A DNA stretch of 64,000 nt from Legionella sp. (GCA_031291115.1 JARLJQ010000040.1:27561-91560), one strand, 5' to 3'; counted from the stretch's first letter, positions 53,643 through 62,976 are shown. Made by a program: numbers and translations. Notes: a model not told the origin generated them from the letters alone.

Positions 53643-56141
53643 TCACTTTTTGTTTATTTTAAATCCTATAGTATAGTTAGTTACAATATCAGAGGACTCT
53701 AATTTATAATGACTAAGGTTTTCTTTAACTGCGCAGCTATCGAAATACTTATTATTGTTTACTATAGCCTTAATAAATTGCCGCACGTTATTAACTAGTT
53801 TTTCTAATAGTTCTTTATTGATTAATTTTATTTTTTCATTTGGGGAACATGCGTAATCGAAACAAGTGGATACATGAATCATAATGGGTACACATTCGGC
53901 ACCATTTTTGTAATAATTTCTAAACCATGTTTCCGACCCATTAAGCTGGTTACAATCATGCTTACTAATATAATTTGTAGATGTTCCGTTTTTACATTCA
54001 ATAACTAAGAAGTTTAATCCGCTTAAAAGCCAAAGATTATCAGGTCCTTTACCATAGTCATTTTCAGGTCTTTGGCCTGTAAAGCCAAGAAGGGGAGCTA
54101 AATCATTTAGAGCACTCTCAAATTTATTGGCTGTATTTTCAGTAAAAGTTAAATTTGATAATAATCCTTCTGTATAAATAATTATATTATTTCCGTCTTT
54201 AAATTTTTTTCTTAAATATTCGGAACAGGCTGCTGCTTGGGAGCTTAAATTATCTGAAAGTGGTTTATAGCTAATTCCTTCGATTGGCTTAAGGGCCCTA
54301 AGATTATCTGAAACTGCTGAAAGTTGAGTCTTTTGCGATTCAACTTTATCATACTTATTTATATATTCAGCCATGCTCTGTTTTAAAACACCCCTCAATA
54401 AAGGTGAGTCTTGTAACTGGTTGATTTCACGTAAAATTCTTTCTGCTGCTTCTTTGGGTTGTCCTGAGCGATCTAAATCATAAGCTTCTCTCATTGCTAC
54501 TTTAATTAAATCGGTTGTATTTAGACTGGAATAATTTAAGCTAGCCATAATCCCTCTACTTAATTTAACCCATTCTGGATCTCTATTTAAACAGTAGTTT
54601 ATGACTAATTTAATCTCTTCTGCTCCTTTATCTTTTATCTGGTCTGCAACTTGTTCTGACAATTCTAGCTGAGCCTTTGTTGCGGGTGAAAATAAATCTA
54701 AAGTTTCACCAGTATAAAGGTGTGAAGTAAGATCCTTACCCATAAGAAAAATGACACAATAGTCGTCATTTGATCTTATACCTCTACCCATTCCCTGTTC
54801 AACTCTATGGACTATTTGATTAGCTCTTCGAGTGCTTCCTGACAGTTCGCTTTGGTGAATTTTATCAATTTTATTTCGGGAGTCTGGTAATCCATCAATA
54901 ACTAATAATCTACAAGCATTATCGGGTAAATCAATTCCATCATATCTATTCACTAAAATCGTTAAACCAATATGTTTGATTTTAAGTTGTTCAATGCCCG
55001 CATGTATATTGTCTTTATCTAAAGTAAGAGCAGCGACGTCCTCCCAAAACTCTACTCGTTTTTTTGAAGGAACAATAACAACAACGTTGTGGTTTTTGGA
55101 TACTGCCTCGCATATTTTTTTGACATCGTTATCGAACATATTTGAATTTAGAGCTTGAGGAAACATAATTAATCTGTCACCTACGTCTCCTGCGGAATCT
55201 GGAGTTATTGGGTTATTAAGATACTTGTAGTTTACCCCAAAATGCGTTGCTAGGACGCTATCATCAGATAAGGTAGCGGTCATAAATATTTTTCTGGGTG
55301 CATTATTAAGGGAAGGAATTATATCAATTGGAATGCAGTTACTGGTAATTTCAATACTGTGTTTACTTATAACACAACTACATCGTTCCAAAGTTTCTTT
55401 TATTAAAGGCCATTTAAATTTGACTTCATCACAACTTTTAATATCAATTATTTCTTTTTTTACATTATTAATTTTATCCTGCCAATTCCAATATGGAATC
55501 TGAATGTAAGCAAAGGGATCTCCAGATTCAATCTCCAAAAATTTAGATTCTGATTGTTGTTTCATTGCGTATTCAAAAATACTAAATATTTTTGAGTATG
55601 CTGGGTTAGAGGACGATATATTTAAAGTGAATTGTTCCTCTATAGTATTAAGGCATGCATGAGCATCATCAATGAGGACAGTATTAATTGGTATTTTTTC
55701 TCCTTCATCCCCAATTCCAAAAACAGATTTCCCGTTAACTAATTTATATATATTAGTTACCAAAATAGCTTTCCCTTTCAAAAAGCTCTCATTTTCCGGG
55801 TCAGATACAGCATTTAATCCAAGGGCCGTTGCCTCTGATAGAACTTGTGCTACTAGATAATTATCTGGAACTAAATATACAACAGATCCTTTTTTTTCAT
55901 TTAAACAACTTTTCAATATTATAAGGCCTACAACAGTTTTTCCTCCTCCTGTATTCATTTTTAAAACAAGATTAGGTTCATCCTTACGATCAAACCATTT
56001 ACTCCATACTTGAGATTGTACATCGCGAGGATATTGAAATTTCATGGAATTTTTATTTGGTAATGCGTTAAAAATTTCTCTTGGTTTCAATACGGTGTCT
56101 ACAGTCTGTCCTGTCCCTAATTTGGAGAAATCCAAAGCCAT
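53643..56141 (-). CDS. DEAD/DEAH-type helicase with C-terminal nuclease-like domain
   Basis: The 832-residue protein has an SF2 helicase N-terminal part: Walker A NTGGGKT (63-69), DDAH in VLIDDAHACL (motif II), FMTATLSDDS (motif III) and a C-terminal helicase lobe with VHRVEQGMGRGIRS (motif VI). Near residues 700-717 there is GPDNLWLL followed by FLVIECKNG, an Asp-x13-Glu-x-Lys pattern like PD-(D/E)XK nucleases. No methyltransferase or specificity gene is adjacent, unlike a type III restriction unit. The gene is divergent from higBA, suggesting a defence role. AAGAGG precedes the ATG at 56141. Confidence 0.8.
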   Translation of the reverse strand: MALDFSKLGTGQTVDTVLKPREIFNALPNKNSMKFQYPRDVQSQVWSKWFDRKDEPNLVLKMNTGGGKTVVGLIILKSCLNEKKGSVVYLVPDNYLVAQVLSEATALGLNAVSDPENESFLKGKAILVTNIYKLVNGKSVFGIGDEGEKIPINTVLIDDAHACLNTIEEQFTLNISSSNPAYSKIFSIFEYAMKQQSESKFLEIESGDPFAYIQIPYWNWQDKINNVKKEIIDIKSCDEVKFKWPLIKETLERCSCVISKHSIEITSNCIPIDIIPSLNNAPRKIFMTATLSDDSVLATHFGVNYKYLNNPITPDSAGDVGDRLIMFPQALNSNMFDNDVKKICEAVSKNHNVVVIVPSKKRVEFWEDVAALTLDKDNIHAGIEQLKIKHIGLTILVNRYDGIDLPDNACRLLVIDGLPDSRNKIDKIHQSELSGSTRRANQIVHRVEQGMGRGIRSNDDYCVIFLMGKDLTSHLYTGETLDLFSPATKAQLELSEQVADQIKDKGAEEIKLVINYCLNRDPEWVKLSRGIMASLNYSSLNTTDLIKVAMREAYDLDRSGQPKEAAERILREINQLQDSPLLRGVLKQSMAEYINKYDKVESQKTQLSAVSDNLRALKPIEGISYKPLSDNLSSQAAACSEYLRKKFKDGNNIIIYTEGLLSNLTFTENTANKFESALNDLAPLLGFTGQRPENDYGKGPDNLWLLSGLNFLVIECKNGTSTNYISKHDCNQLNGSETWFRNYYKNGAECVPIMIHVSTCFDYACSPNEKIKLINKELLEKLVNNVRQFIKAIVNNNKYFDSCAVKENLSHYKLESSDIVTNYTIGFKINKK

Positions 56142-56297
56142 TTGATGCCTCTTAAGTACTTGGTAATGCCGCTTTAAATTCAACACGACCTTACAATTTA
56201 ATATTTATTAAAATATATTAAGATAAAACATTGGATATGTCAATTTGACATATATGTCATAATGATATAATATTCATATCATATACAATAAATTTGG

Positions 56298-56615
56298 TTG
56301 AATATCTTGCGTGTTATTTCTAAGAAAAAATTACGTGATTATTATACAAGTAATGTACAAGCTGAAATCCCACTTACTGAATGGTACTACAAAATGATAG
56401 AAACGAGTGCCTCAAATATTTTTGAATTGAGACAAGTTTTTAATAGTGTTGATCCTGTATTTGGCTACACAATATTCAATATTGGGGGTAATAATTATCG
56501 TTTAGTAACCGCGATACATTATAATACACAAGCTTGTTATTTACGAACAGTTTGGACGCATGCTGAGTACGACAAAGCTATTAACAAAGAGAAATTAAAG
56601 CGAGGTGATTTATGA
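56298..56615 (+). CDS. higB: HigB-type toxin (mRNA interferase)
   Basis: The 105-residue protein matches the HigB_toxin family: LRVISKKKLRDYYT, LTEWYYKMIE, FNIGGNNYRLVTAIHYN and VWTHAEYDK, all in the right order. HigB cleaves mRNA at the ribosome. The start codon is unclear: TTG 56298 or TTG 56307 (giving xRVISKKKLRDYY, the usual family start). It overlaps the antitoxin gene by 4 bases. It is intact, unlike the two toxins downstream. Confidence 0.85.
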   Translation: MNILRVISKKKLRDYYTSNVQAEIPLTEWYYKMIETSASNIFELRQVFNSVDPVFGYTIFNIGGNNYRLVTAIHYNTQACYLRTVWTHAEYDKAINKEKLKRGDL

Positions 56616-57040
56616 AGGCACTAGCTATTGACTATATAGATCAGAAATCAAAACATAAGTTTCATTTACCATTATCGGTGTTTAAAAAACCAAAAAATGA
56701 TAATGAATATTCAAATCTTGAAGTAATTCTTGATCAATTAATTGACGAGATTCGTGATGATGAAAATCATCCGTTAGCTTTAGCGATGCAAATTATTGGT
56801 GAAAATCTGGAGCAATATGATGATGAAAATTTTTCTTTAATTGGAAAGGACATATCTGATATTGAGATGGTATTGTATTTAATGAAAACGAATAATCTTT
56901 ATCAAAAAGATCTTGCCCCCATATTTGGTGGCCAAGCAAATGTTTCAAAGTTTCTGAACGGTGAAAGAGAATTAGGGAAAAAACATATATCAGAGCTTAA
57001 GAAGAGATTTAAAATTAGCTCAGATTTCTTTGTGAAATAA
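56612..57040 (+). CDS. higA: HigA-type antitoxin with HTH domain
   Basis: The 142-residue antitoxin has a C-terminal HTH (YQKDLAPIFGGQANVSKFLNGERELGKKHI, in sections) that would bind its own promoter and neutralise HigB. The ATG overlaps the higB stop (ATGA), the toxin-first order of the higBA class. The N-terminal half is acidic, as is common in this family. Confidence 0.87.
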   Translation: MKALAIDYIDQKSKHKFHLPLSVFKKPKNDNEYSNLEVILDQLIDEIRDDENHPLALAMQIIGENLEQYDDENFSLIGKDISDIEMVLYLMKTNNLYQKDLAPIFGGQANVSKFLNGERELGKKHISELKKRFKISSDFFVK

Positions 57041-57371
57041 AGCCTTACTCATTGTAGGCATTGAATTTTATGCATCATTGTATTTTTAACAGCTCTCGAA
57101 GTAGGTAGAGTTTATATTTTGATCATCTATAGAAACTCTGACATGCCCAATTAGCATATTACTCCAATCTAAGTCAATTATCTCAATAATTATTATAATA
57201 AATTAACTTAGAATATTTAATCATATTAATTTACAAATTTAGTCTCGAAATTGGGGGAATTGTTAGAAAAATTTCAAAAGTATACAAACCCCCCGTTTTA
57301 TTTCCTCTTTAAATACTTGACTATAGGGCTGGACCTATATAGCATTTAACCTATAATAAAAAAAAGAGGGT
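57041..57371. other. Gene-free region between higA and the next toxin gene
   Basis: This AT-rich stretch of about 330 bases has no convincing frame. It contains a 12-base run ACCCCCCGTTTT (57288-57299) with flanking similarity to 46372-46400, and AGAGGGT immediately before the next ATG. The promoter of the downstream pair is presumably here; no clear -35/-10 could be assigned with confidence. Confidence 0.4.
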
Positions 57372-57722
57372 ATGTGGTTCATACATACGACAGACACCTT
57401 TGATATTTGGTTTGATGCTTTGGATGATATAGATAGGACTAACGTGTTGGCATCAATGATAGTATTACAGGAGAAAGGGCCTATGCTATCAAGACCCTAT
57501 GCAGACACTGTTAAAGGCTCTTGTCATAGTCATATGAAGGAGTTACGAGTCCAAAGCAAAGGTGATCCAATCAGGGCGTTTTTTGCCTTTGACCCAAAAC
57601 GGAGAGGTATCTTATTGTGTGCGGGCAATAAAGCAGGAAATGATAAATGATTTTATGATGAAATGATTCCAATAGCTGATCGTGAGTTTACTGCTCATCT
57701 GAAAAAGTTAAATAAGGAGTAA
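57372..57722 (+). pseudogene. RelE/Gp49-type toxin with an in-frame TGA
   Basis: Translation gives a phage-derived Gp49-like (HigB/RelE superfamily) toxin: TTDTFDIWFDALDD, LSRPYADTVKGS, MKELRVQSKGDPIRAFFAFD, LLCAGNKAGNDK, then a TGA at 57648, then FYDEMIPIADREFTAHLKKL to TAA 57720. In homologues the motif is GDKRFY, so the TGA most simply replaces an Arg codon (CGA to TGA). The stop removes the last 23 residues. The antitoxin gene follows 5 bases later and is intact. A truncated active toxin is possible but less likely. Confidence 0.75.
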
Positions 57723-57727
57723 TTATT

Positions 57728-58030
57728 ATGGCGAGAACTCTTGAACAAATTCTTGCAGTAGAAAAACCAGATGTTGTTAAAAGGGCACAAGAAAAAGCAG
57801 AAGCAATGCTCCTTAATATTCATTTGGCTGAACTTCGTGTGTTAGTGCAAAAAACTCAAGTAGATTTGGCCAATGTTCTTGGTATAAAACAACCAACAGT
57901 TGCAGAGATGGAAAAGCCGGGGCGAGACCTTAAACTATCATCTTTAAAACGGTATATTGAAGCAACCGGAGGAAAATTGCGCCTTGATGTAGAGCTTCCG
58001 GATGGAACTCATTATGGTTTTGCTGTTTAA
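57728..58030 (+). CDS. XRE-family antitoxin
   Basis: The 100-residue protein has a helix-turn-helix near residues 40-75 (LVQKTQVDLANVLGIKQPTVAEMEK) and a C-terminal dimerisation/toxin-binding tail (GGKLRLDVELPDG), the layout of HigA/Gp49 antitoxins. AAGGAG lies ahead of the ATG. It is intact although its toxin partner is interrupted, so it could still regulate its promoter. Confidence 0.87.
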   Translation: MARTLEQILAVEKPDVVKRAQEKAEAMLLNIHLAELRVLVQKTQVDLANVLGIKQPTVAEMEKPGRDLKLSSLKRYIEATGGKLRLDVELPDGTHYGFAV

Positions 58031-58107
58031 CAATAGGCATTATTTTTGCAGAGGGTAACTAGATAAAGGCTTTATCGTGGTTACTTTACTAACAAGGGAG
58101 TGCGGAA

Positions 58108-58407
58108 ATGGAAAAGGATGTGAAAATATTTTTTGAGGATTTGCTAAAAAAAGCAAACCTTAGTGGGGCAGCTATGGTAGCTGTAAATACTTCTTCTAAT
58201 CAAATAGTTGTAGATATTGACTACCCTATACCAGCTCCAGATGAACTTCGCGAAAATAGAAGATCTGCTTATTTAAAATTTAAATTCTCCCCATTCTATT
58301 TCAAAAATCTTTCTATTAAAGATATCCCAGGAGACAAAATATTAGAAACAATCCAAAATTTTGATTTTGAGAGGACTACATCTAATAAATATGGACATAG
58401 CCAGTAA
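58108..58407 (+). CDS. Small acidic protein of unknown function
   Basis: The 99-residue protein is predicted soluble (VKIFFEDLLKKANLSGAAM, IVVDIDYPIPAPDELREN, FSPFYFKNLSIKDIPGDK). No family recognised. GGGAG lies before the ATG. Its end overlaps the next small gene by 17 bases, so the two are probably expressed together. Confidence 0.6.
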   Translation: MEKDVKIFFEDLLKKANLSGAAMVAVNTSSNQIVVDIDYPIPAPDELRENRRSAYLKFKFSPFYFKNLSIKDIPGDKILETIQNFDFERTTSNKYGHSQ

Positions 58408-58627
58408 TAAAATTACAGAAGAAATAGATTGGTTCGAAATGAAACCGGGGGATGTTTATATTAACCCTGGTGTACATGTTGTATTGTTTAGGATGAAGAG
58501 TGATATGTTTTGGAGGAAAATTTACATAGCAGAATCTAATTCTACAATAGCGCTTAATAAATTTAACGCTTTGAAAATATTGAAGAATAAAGCGATTTAT
58601 CAACTTCCAATAAACTACTTTTTTTAA
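58391..58627 (+). CDS. Small protein of unknown function, overlaps a convergent gene
   Basis: A 78-residue frame from ATG 58391 (MDIASNKITEEIDWFEM...). It overlaps the previous gene's end by 17 bases on the same strand and runs 65 bases into the 3' end of the convergent methyltransferase gene. No family recognised. Reality is moderately supported by pairing with the upstream gene. Confidence 0.5.
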   Translation: MDIASNKITEEIDWFEMKPGDVYINPGVHVVLFRMKSDMFWRKIYIAESNSTIALNKFNALKILKNKAIYQLPINYFF

Positions 58628-59411
58628 TAGCAGGTTTATTTGCTACAATTTGCAAACACCAGAAGCTTACAGGAATTTCATTATTTTCAGTTAATTCAAT
58701 TTGGCTTAAAAATTCATTGACAAAATCATTAAGGAATTCATTTTTCATAGATTCTGGAATTAATTTAATTTGAGAGCCTGCCGCATTAAAAAATTCCATA
58801 AGTAATTTTGGCGTTTTATAATAGTAGGTCATTTCTTCTTCAATGATATCAATTACTTTTAAACCAGCGTTTTGTAATATTTTTTTATAAGTATTTACAT
58901 CAAAAAATGAGCGGGGATTCTCGTAAGTAGAAAAATAAGACTTCCATTTATCAGATGCGCAGATTTTGTCTAATACTTCGTGATATACTGATTTTTTATG
59001 TGAGAAAAGTAAAGCAATTTGTGCGCCTTCTACAGCTGATGCGGCTACACCAAAAAGAGCACTTTCCTGATCTTTTACCCAATGTAAACAATTAAACGAT
59101 GTAATTATATCGAATTGCCGTCTAAAAATATTCCTCGATGCATCCATTTGCACAAAACGCATGTTATCTTGATTGCGATATGTATTAGATGCATGTTCTA
59201 TCATTTGTTGCGATATATCAGTGCCAATTACACACCCTTCGGTTACAATTTTAGCTATTTCACTAGTAATAATTCCGTCGCCACATCCAATATCTAAAAT
59301 TCTTGAATTAGAGTTAAATGAAATTCTACTTAGTATTTTCATTGCGAAATTATATTGTAACGCATTGTTTTTACTGTATTGTTCGGGGTTTTTATAAATA
59401 TGTGTAGGCAT
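58563..59411 (-). CDS. Class I SAM-dependent methyltransferase
   Basis: The 282-residue enzyme has motif I ILDIGCGDGIITSEIA, motif II GTDISQQMIEHA, and FNCLHWVKDQESAL, a pattern seen in trans-aconitate, BioC-like and juvenile-hormone-acid-type carboxyl methyltransferases. Substrate unknown. The last 65 bases overlap the convergent small gene. Confidence 0.85.
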   Translation of the reverse strand: MPTHIYKNPEQYSKNNALQYNFAMKILSRISFNSNSRILDIGCGDGIITSEIAKIVTEGCVIGTDISQQMIEHASNTYRNQDNMRFVQMDASRNIFRRQFDIITSFNCLHWVKDQESALFGVAASAVEGAQIALLFSHKKSVYHEVLDKICASDKWKSYFSTYENPRSFFDVNTYKKILQNAGLKVIDIIEEEMTYYYKTPKLLMEFFNAAGSQIKLIPESMKNEFLNDFVNEFLSQIELTENNEIPVSFWCLQIVANKPAIKKSSLLEVDKSLYSSIFSKR

Positions 59412-59532
59412 TTTTGAATAGTTTATATAAGGATGTTTAGCTATATATTATAATAACATAGGCATTAGCCATGTTGAAAAAAATTTCACCATTGCTCGAA
59501 CATCGCATGTTGAAAATACATCTCCTATAAAA

Positions 59533-60525
59533 TTAATATTCCTCAAATATCTGTTGTATCTTATCAATATCCCTTGTCTTATTGAGAGCAAGTGACAGCA
59601 GAAGGCTTGATTTGTGGGGTGATAAACCCTTTGCTACAATGAATCCATAATTATCATCATAAGTTTTATCAATACTAGTATACCCAAATCCAGAACGAGA
59701 GCACCTTACAACAGGAATACCTAATTGAACTGCTTTCTTTAAAGCTAGCGATATGTGGGTTGATTGGTAGCCTTTGCCAAATCCTGCACTGATGATACCG
59801 TCCACCCCTGAGGTGATTAAAGCATCGATTAGAACGTCATCCATACCTAAATGAGCATAAATAATTGAGATTTTTGGTAGATTACTTATCCCTCGTATAG
59901 AGAGTTCACTTTGATAGGTATGTTTATAGATGGGCTTTGACTGCAAGACAAATTTATTTCCAATAACATGTCCTATTATTCCTCTTCCTTCCATTGAAAA
60001 ATTATTAATTAAGCCCGGATTACTTTTTACTGCATCCCGAGCAGTAACTACATAATCATTAAATGTAACTAGAACACCTAGTTGCATTGCATGGTTAGAG
60101 CTTGCAATTTGTATCGCATTAAATAAATTTCTTTTTCCATCAAATGCCAAGCTATTTTGCGGGTAATGAGCACCGGTAAAAACAATCGGCTTCATCGATT
60201 GAACGACTAACCCTATAAAATAAGCTACATCCTCCAGAGCATTTGTACCTATCGTAACTATAATCCCATCAAACTCATCGCTATCAAGTAAACTCTGAAT
60301 TCTATTAGCTAACGCAATAAGATCTTCTATTGTCATTTCATGACTAATTTTTTGCGACAATTTATCTATTATAATTTTAATACGATCGTTTAAATCGAAC
60401 TCGTCAATAAATGAAGAAACAGAGCTACTTGGACCTTTATAAAATTCTGATGTTGGATGTTCACTAATACTACTAATAGTGCCTCCTAACTCGATTATCC
60501 CAATAACTTTAAGATTTCTTTTCAC
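59533..60525 (-). CDS. Asparaginase-like protein with altered catalytic residue
   Basis: The fold is that of bacterial L-asparaginases: LGGTIS with Thr16 (first nucleophile), GTNALEDVAYF, FTGAHYPQN, FNDYVVTARDAVKSN with Lys167. In E. coli AnsB the catalytic set is Thr12, Thr89, Asp90, Lys162; here Thr16, Thr94 and Lys167 are kept but the Asp is Asn95 (GTN instead of GTD). The usual next Thr is Ala. Activity may be lost or directed to another substrate. There is no signal peptide. Start is GTG 60525. Confidence 0.82.
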   Translation of the reverse strand: MKRNLKVIGIIELGGTISSISEHPTSEFYKGPSSSVSSFIDEFDLNDRIKIIIDKLSQKISHEMTIEDLIALANRIQSLLDSDEFDGIIVTIGTNALEDVAYFIGLVVQSMKPIVFTGAHYPQNSLAFDGKRNLFNAIQIASSNHAMQLGVLVTFNDYVVTARDAVKSNPGLINNFSMEGRGIIGHVIGNKFVLQSKPIYKHTYQSELSIRGISNLPKISIIYAHLGMDDVLIDALITSGVDGIISAGFGKGYQSTHISLALKKAVQLGIPVVRCSRSGFGYTSIDKTYDDNYGFIVAKGLSPHKSSLLLSLALNKTRDIDKIQQIFEEY

Positions 60526-60779
60526 TTAAAAGTCCAAATAAATAATATGAATGTAGAGGAGTAAATTATAACACTGATTATTCTGCTGATGTATTTGAAG
60601 CAAGTGCTTTAGAGCCTTGGGTATCGTCGAGTAAGCTTAGTAATTCCGGAGTTATCGGTAAAAGTGTTCAGGTTCATTTAGAATAAGTGTTCATTTTCTC
60701 TGGTATATGCAGTTTCCATTACAAACTACACGTTTGATATTTTGGGTTTTGAGATTAGAATTTCAAAAAAAATTAAACA

Positions 60780-61442
60780 TTACCAAAAGCCAGGGATGCT
60801 GCCTTTGGGTGTATCGTCTAATGGCATGTTACATTCTAAAATAGGGCAGTTTTTGCCTTCATTTAATGAAGCGATCCAATTTATTTTATCGTTTAAAGTA
60901 AAACCTGCAAACTCTTGACGAAATGAATCAGGAAAAGAGGGCTCAACTGGTGGCATGCAAAAGCATTCACTATTATGAAATAGATAGGCCTGACTACCAA
61001 AAAGCTGTTTTTTATTGATGTTGATCAAGTAGCGATCAATAGCCAGAGCGGCTAAATTTGTTGCTCCTTTGATACCTAATTGCGCTGATTTATTAGACCA
61101 AATAAATGCTTGATAAAAGTGATCGGGACTGTCTCCATGCTGAAAAATCATTGCAGCATTAATATAATCTTTTGCTGAATGAAAACAGCCTTCCCCAAAA
61201 ATTTCTCCTACGCGCGTTCTTCGTTTTAGATCATTGAGCATGACATGTTCTTTTTCTTCTTGAGTCTTATTATTCCAATCTTCACGATCCTTTTGATCTG
61301 CCTCTTCTAATTGATTTATTTCTAAAGAGCGCGTCTTTTGTAGTTCGGGGTTCATAATACAAGGAATGTATGGGGCGCTATGGATAATTGGCGTTGCCAT
61401 CAAAAAAGCAATGAATGAAATTATTTTTTTACATATCATCAT
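60780..61442 (-). CDS. Exported protein resembling DUF6624
   Basis: The 220-residue protein has a signal peptide (FLMATPIIHSA), then EEADQKDREDW, AKDYINAAMIFQHGDSPDHF, AIDRYLININKKQLFGSQ, which resemble the DQxxR, QHG and DRxL...QxYGTQ motifs of DUF6624-type proteins. The function of the family is unknown. Several Cys (CFC, CPILEC) may form disulphides. No clear partner gene. Confidence 0.65.
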   Translation of the reverse strand: MMICKKIISFIAFLMATPIIHSAPYIPCIMNPELQKTRSLEINQLEEADQKDREDWNNKTQEEKEHVMLNDLKRRTRVGEIFGEGCFHSAKDYINAAMIFQHGDSPDHFYQAFIWSNKSAQLGIKGATNLAALAIDRYLININKKQLFGSQAYLFHNSECFCMPPVEPSFPDSFRQEFAGFTLNDKINWIASLNEGKNCPILECNMPLDDTPKGSIPGFW

Positions 61443-61845
61443 GAGATCAGAAATGGTTGCAAGGTGGCTATTATATCCTCATGAGACTAGAAAAAATACT
61501 TTTTATTTAGCGCTGTAATTTTATATCTTATTGTGAAGGATAGAGTACCGGCCTGTTGTAAAAGGTGGTTTTCATTAGAACAATATAATACATCGGTTCT
61601 CATAAACGATTATGAGAGCCTCATTAATATTAATATTGATATTGTATATAAATGCTGAATGACTGTCTTCTGCAACATGTCCGGTGCGTGTATTATCGCA
61701 AGCCATTTTTCCGCTAACTAATGGAACTTTATCGCTTATTTAGTCACAGCTATATTGTATTTAGGTGAGGGGATTTTTACCGAATGTATAATTTATAATC
61801 ATGAAATGATATAATTTATTCTTTTAGTTTACGGATGAGGTAATC
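61443..61845. other. Gene-free region upstream of the Nudix-like gene
   Basis: About 400 AT-rich bases without a supportable gene. A hairpin GGTTCTCATAA / TTATGAGAGCC lies at 61595-61620 but has no T-run, so termination is doubtful. The promoter of the following gene should be within the last 100 bases; no strong boxes were identified. Confidence 0.4.
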
Positions 61846-62976
61846 ATGTTCGATTTGATAGATCTATGGAAAAAAACAAATAATCCAACTGCAGCTCAAG
61901 TTAACTCCCGAGAATATCTGGCTACATCAAAACAAGCTGCTATAAATTTTGATAGAGATACTACTCAATCTAGTTTTGAGTTCAAACGCTCACCCAACGT
62001 TGTTTTTGTAAAAAATATTAAAACATTACAACGTGCTGATCATTATGATGAGTTACCCGAGATAAAGTTAACTCCACAAGAGGAAGCTATTCGTTTAACT
62101 GTAGTTGCAGAGCAACTAGCGAAAAATGATAAGTTTTATGATGGTAAGCAAATGATTATTACTTCTGTAATTTATGATGAATCATCTAACACTATATATA
62201 TGGAGGCCAGCCAAATACCCTACTCGTTTATTGTTGCCCTCAGTAGTAAGAAATTTCCCGAAGATAGTCAATTATATCAGCGCAATTTCTTCAAAACGGG
62301 AGTTCTTGCACCTTTAGTAACAAGTAATGGTATGACAATGATTGTTCAGAGGGCAGCACTAGGACTATATTCAGTTCATGGTGGTTTTTTAGAAGCTAAA
62401 GATGCTGAAAAAAGGCTTAATTTTAATGATGGTAGAAACTTGGTTACTGAAAGTGCATCCACTGAATTAGAAGAAGAAATAGCTGGGATAAAAGATACAG
62501 CCCAGTTAAGTTTTAATTACTCCTCACCTCAAATTACCTCTATATCATTTAGGAAAACCAGCACATCTCCGATAGGTACCGTTGAATTTGTTGCACCATC
62601 TTATGCACATTGCCATAGCAGCTATTTGAAACAAGTATTTCTATCTAGATTAGCAAAAGATGCCAAAGAGCATACTATGGAACATGCTTTTATCCCTTTG
62701 TACTCTAAAGATAGGGAAAGGCTGTTAAATACTTTATTAACTGGCCCAATCCGGCTTCCTGGTGCTAGTTTGTATTTGCCAGTTGCCTTAAGTTTAAGTT
62801 GTAAGCTCAATCCAAATACCAGCGTGTCTTTACCAAGGAAAATTCCAAATAGTTCATCAGTAGCTTGGCCTATGAGTATATTTAGTGCTAAACCTGAAAG
62901 ACCTCTTCCCAGAGCAGCTAAAGCCGACCAGATAGAAGTAATAGAAGAAGAAAAAGCCTTACAATTTGTCTCATAA
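61846..62976 (+). CDS. Nudix-like protein, candidate effector
   Basis: Around residues 178-215 the protein has GGFLEAKDAEKR ... VTESASTELEEEIAGI, matching a Nudix box (G-x5-E-x7-R-E-U-x-E-E-x-G-U) with an insertion of about 13 residues and Thr in place of the first Arg. The rest (residues 1-170 and 220-376) is unassigned. There is no signal peptide, and the C-terminus is Glu/Lys-rich (EVIEEEKALQF). Nudix proteins hydrolyse nucleoside diphosphate derivatives. Identification relies on one motif, so treat as tentative. Confidence 0.6.
   Translation: MFDLIDLWKKTNNPTAAQVNSREYLATSKQAAINFDRDTTQSSFEFKRSPNVVFVKNIKTLQRADHYDELPEIKLTPQEEAIRLTVVAEQLAKNDKFYDGKQMIITSVIYDESSNTIYMEASQIPYSFIVALSSKKFPEDSQLYQRNFFKTGVLAPLVTSNGMTMIVQRAALGLYSVHGGFLEAKDAEKRLNFNDGRNLVTESASTELEEEIAGIKDTAQLSFNYSSPQITSISFRKTSTSPIGTVEFVAPSYAHCHSSYLKQVFLSRLAKDAKEHTMEHAFIPLYSKDRERLLNTLLTGPIRLPGASLYLPVALSLSCKLNPNTSVSLPRKIPNSSSVAWPMSIFSAKPERPLPRAAKADQIEVIEEEKALQFVS

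Noticed and set aside
53643..56141. Type III restriction enzyme Res subunit
   Set aside because: The helicase and nuclease-like motifs fit loosely, but no Mod methyltransferase gene is adjacent and the motif II is DDAH, so a complete restriction system is not supported.
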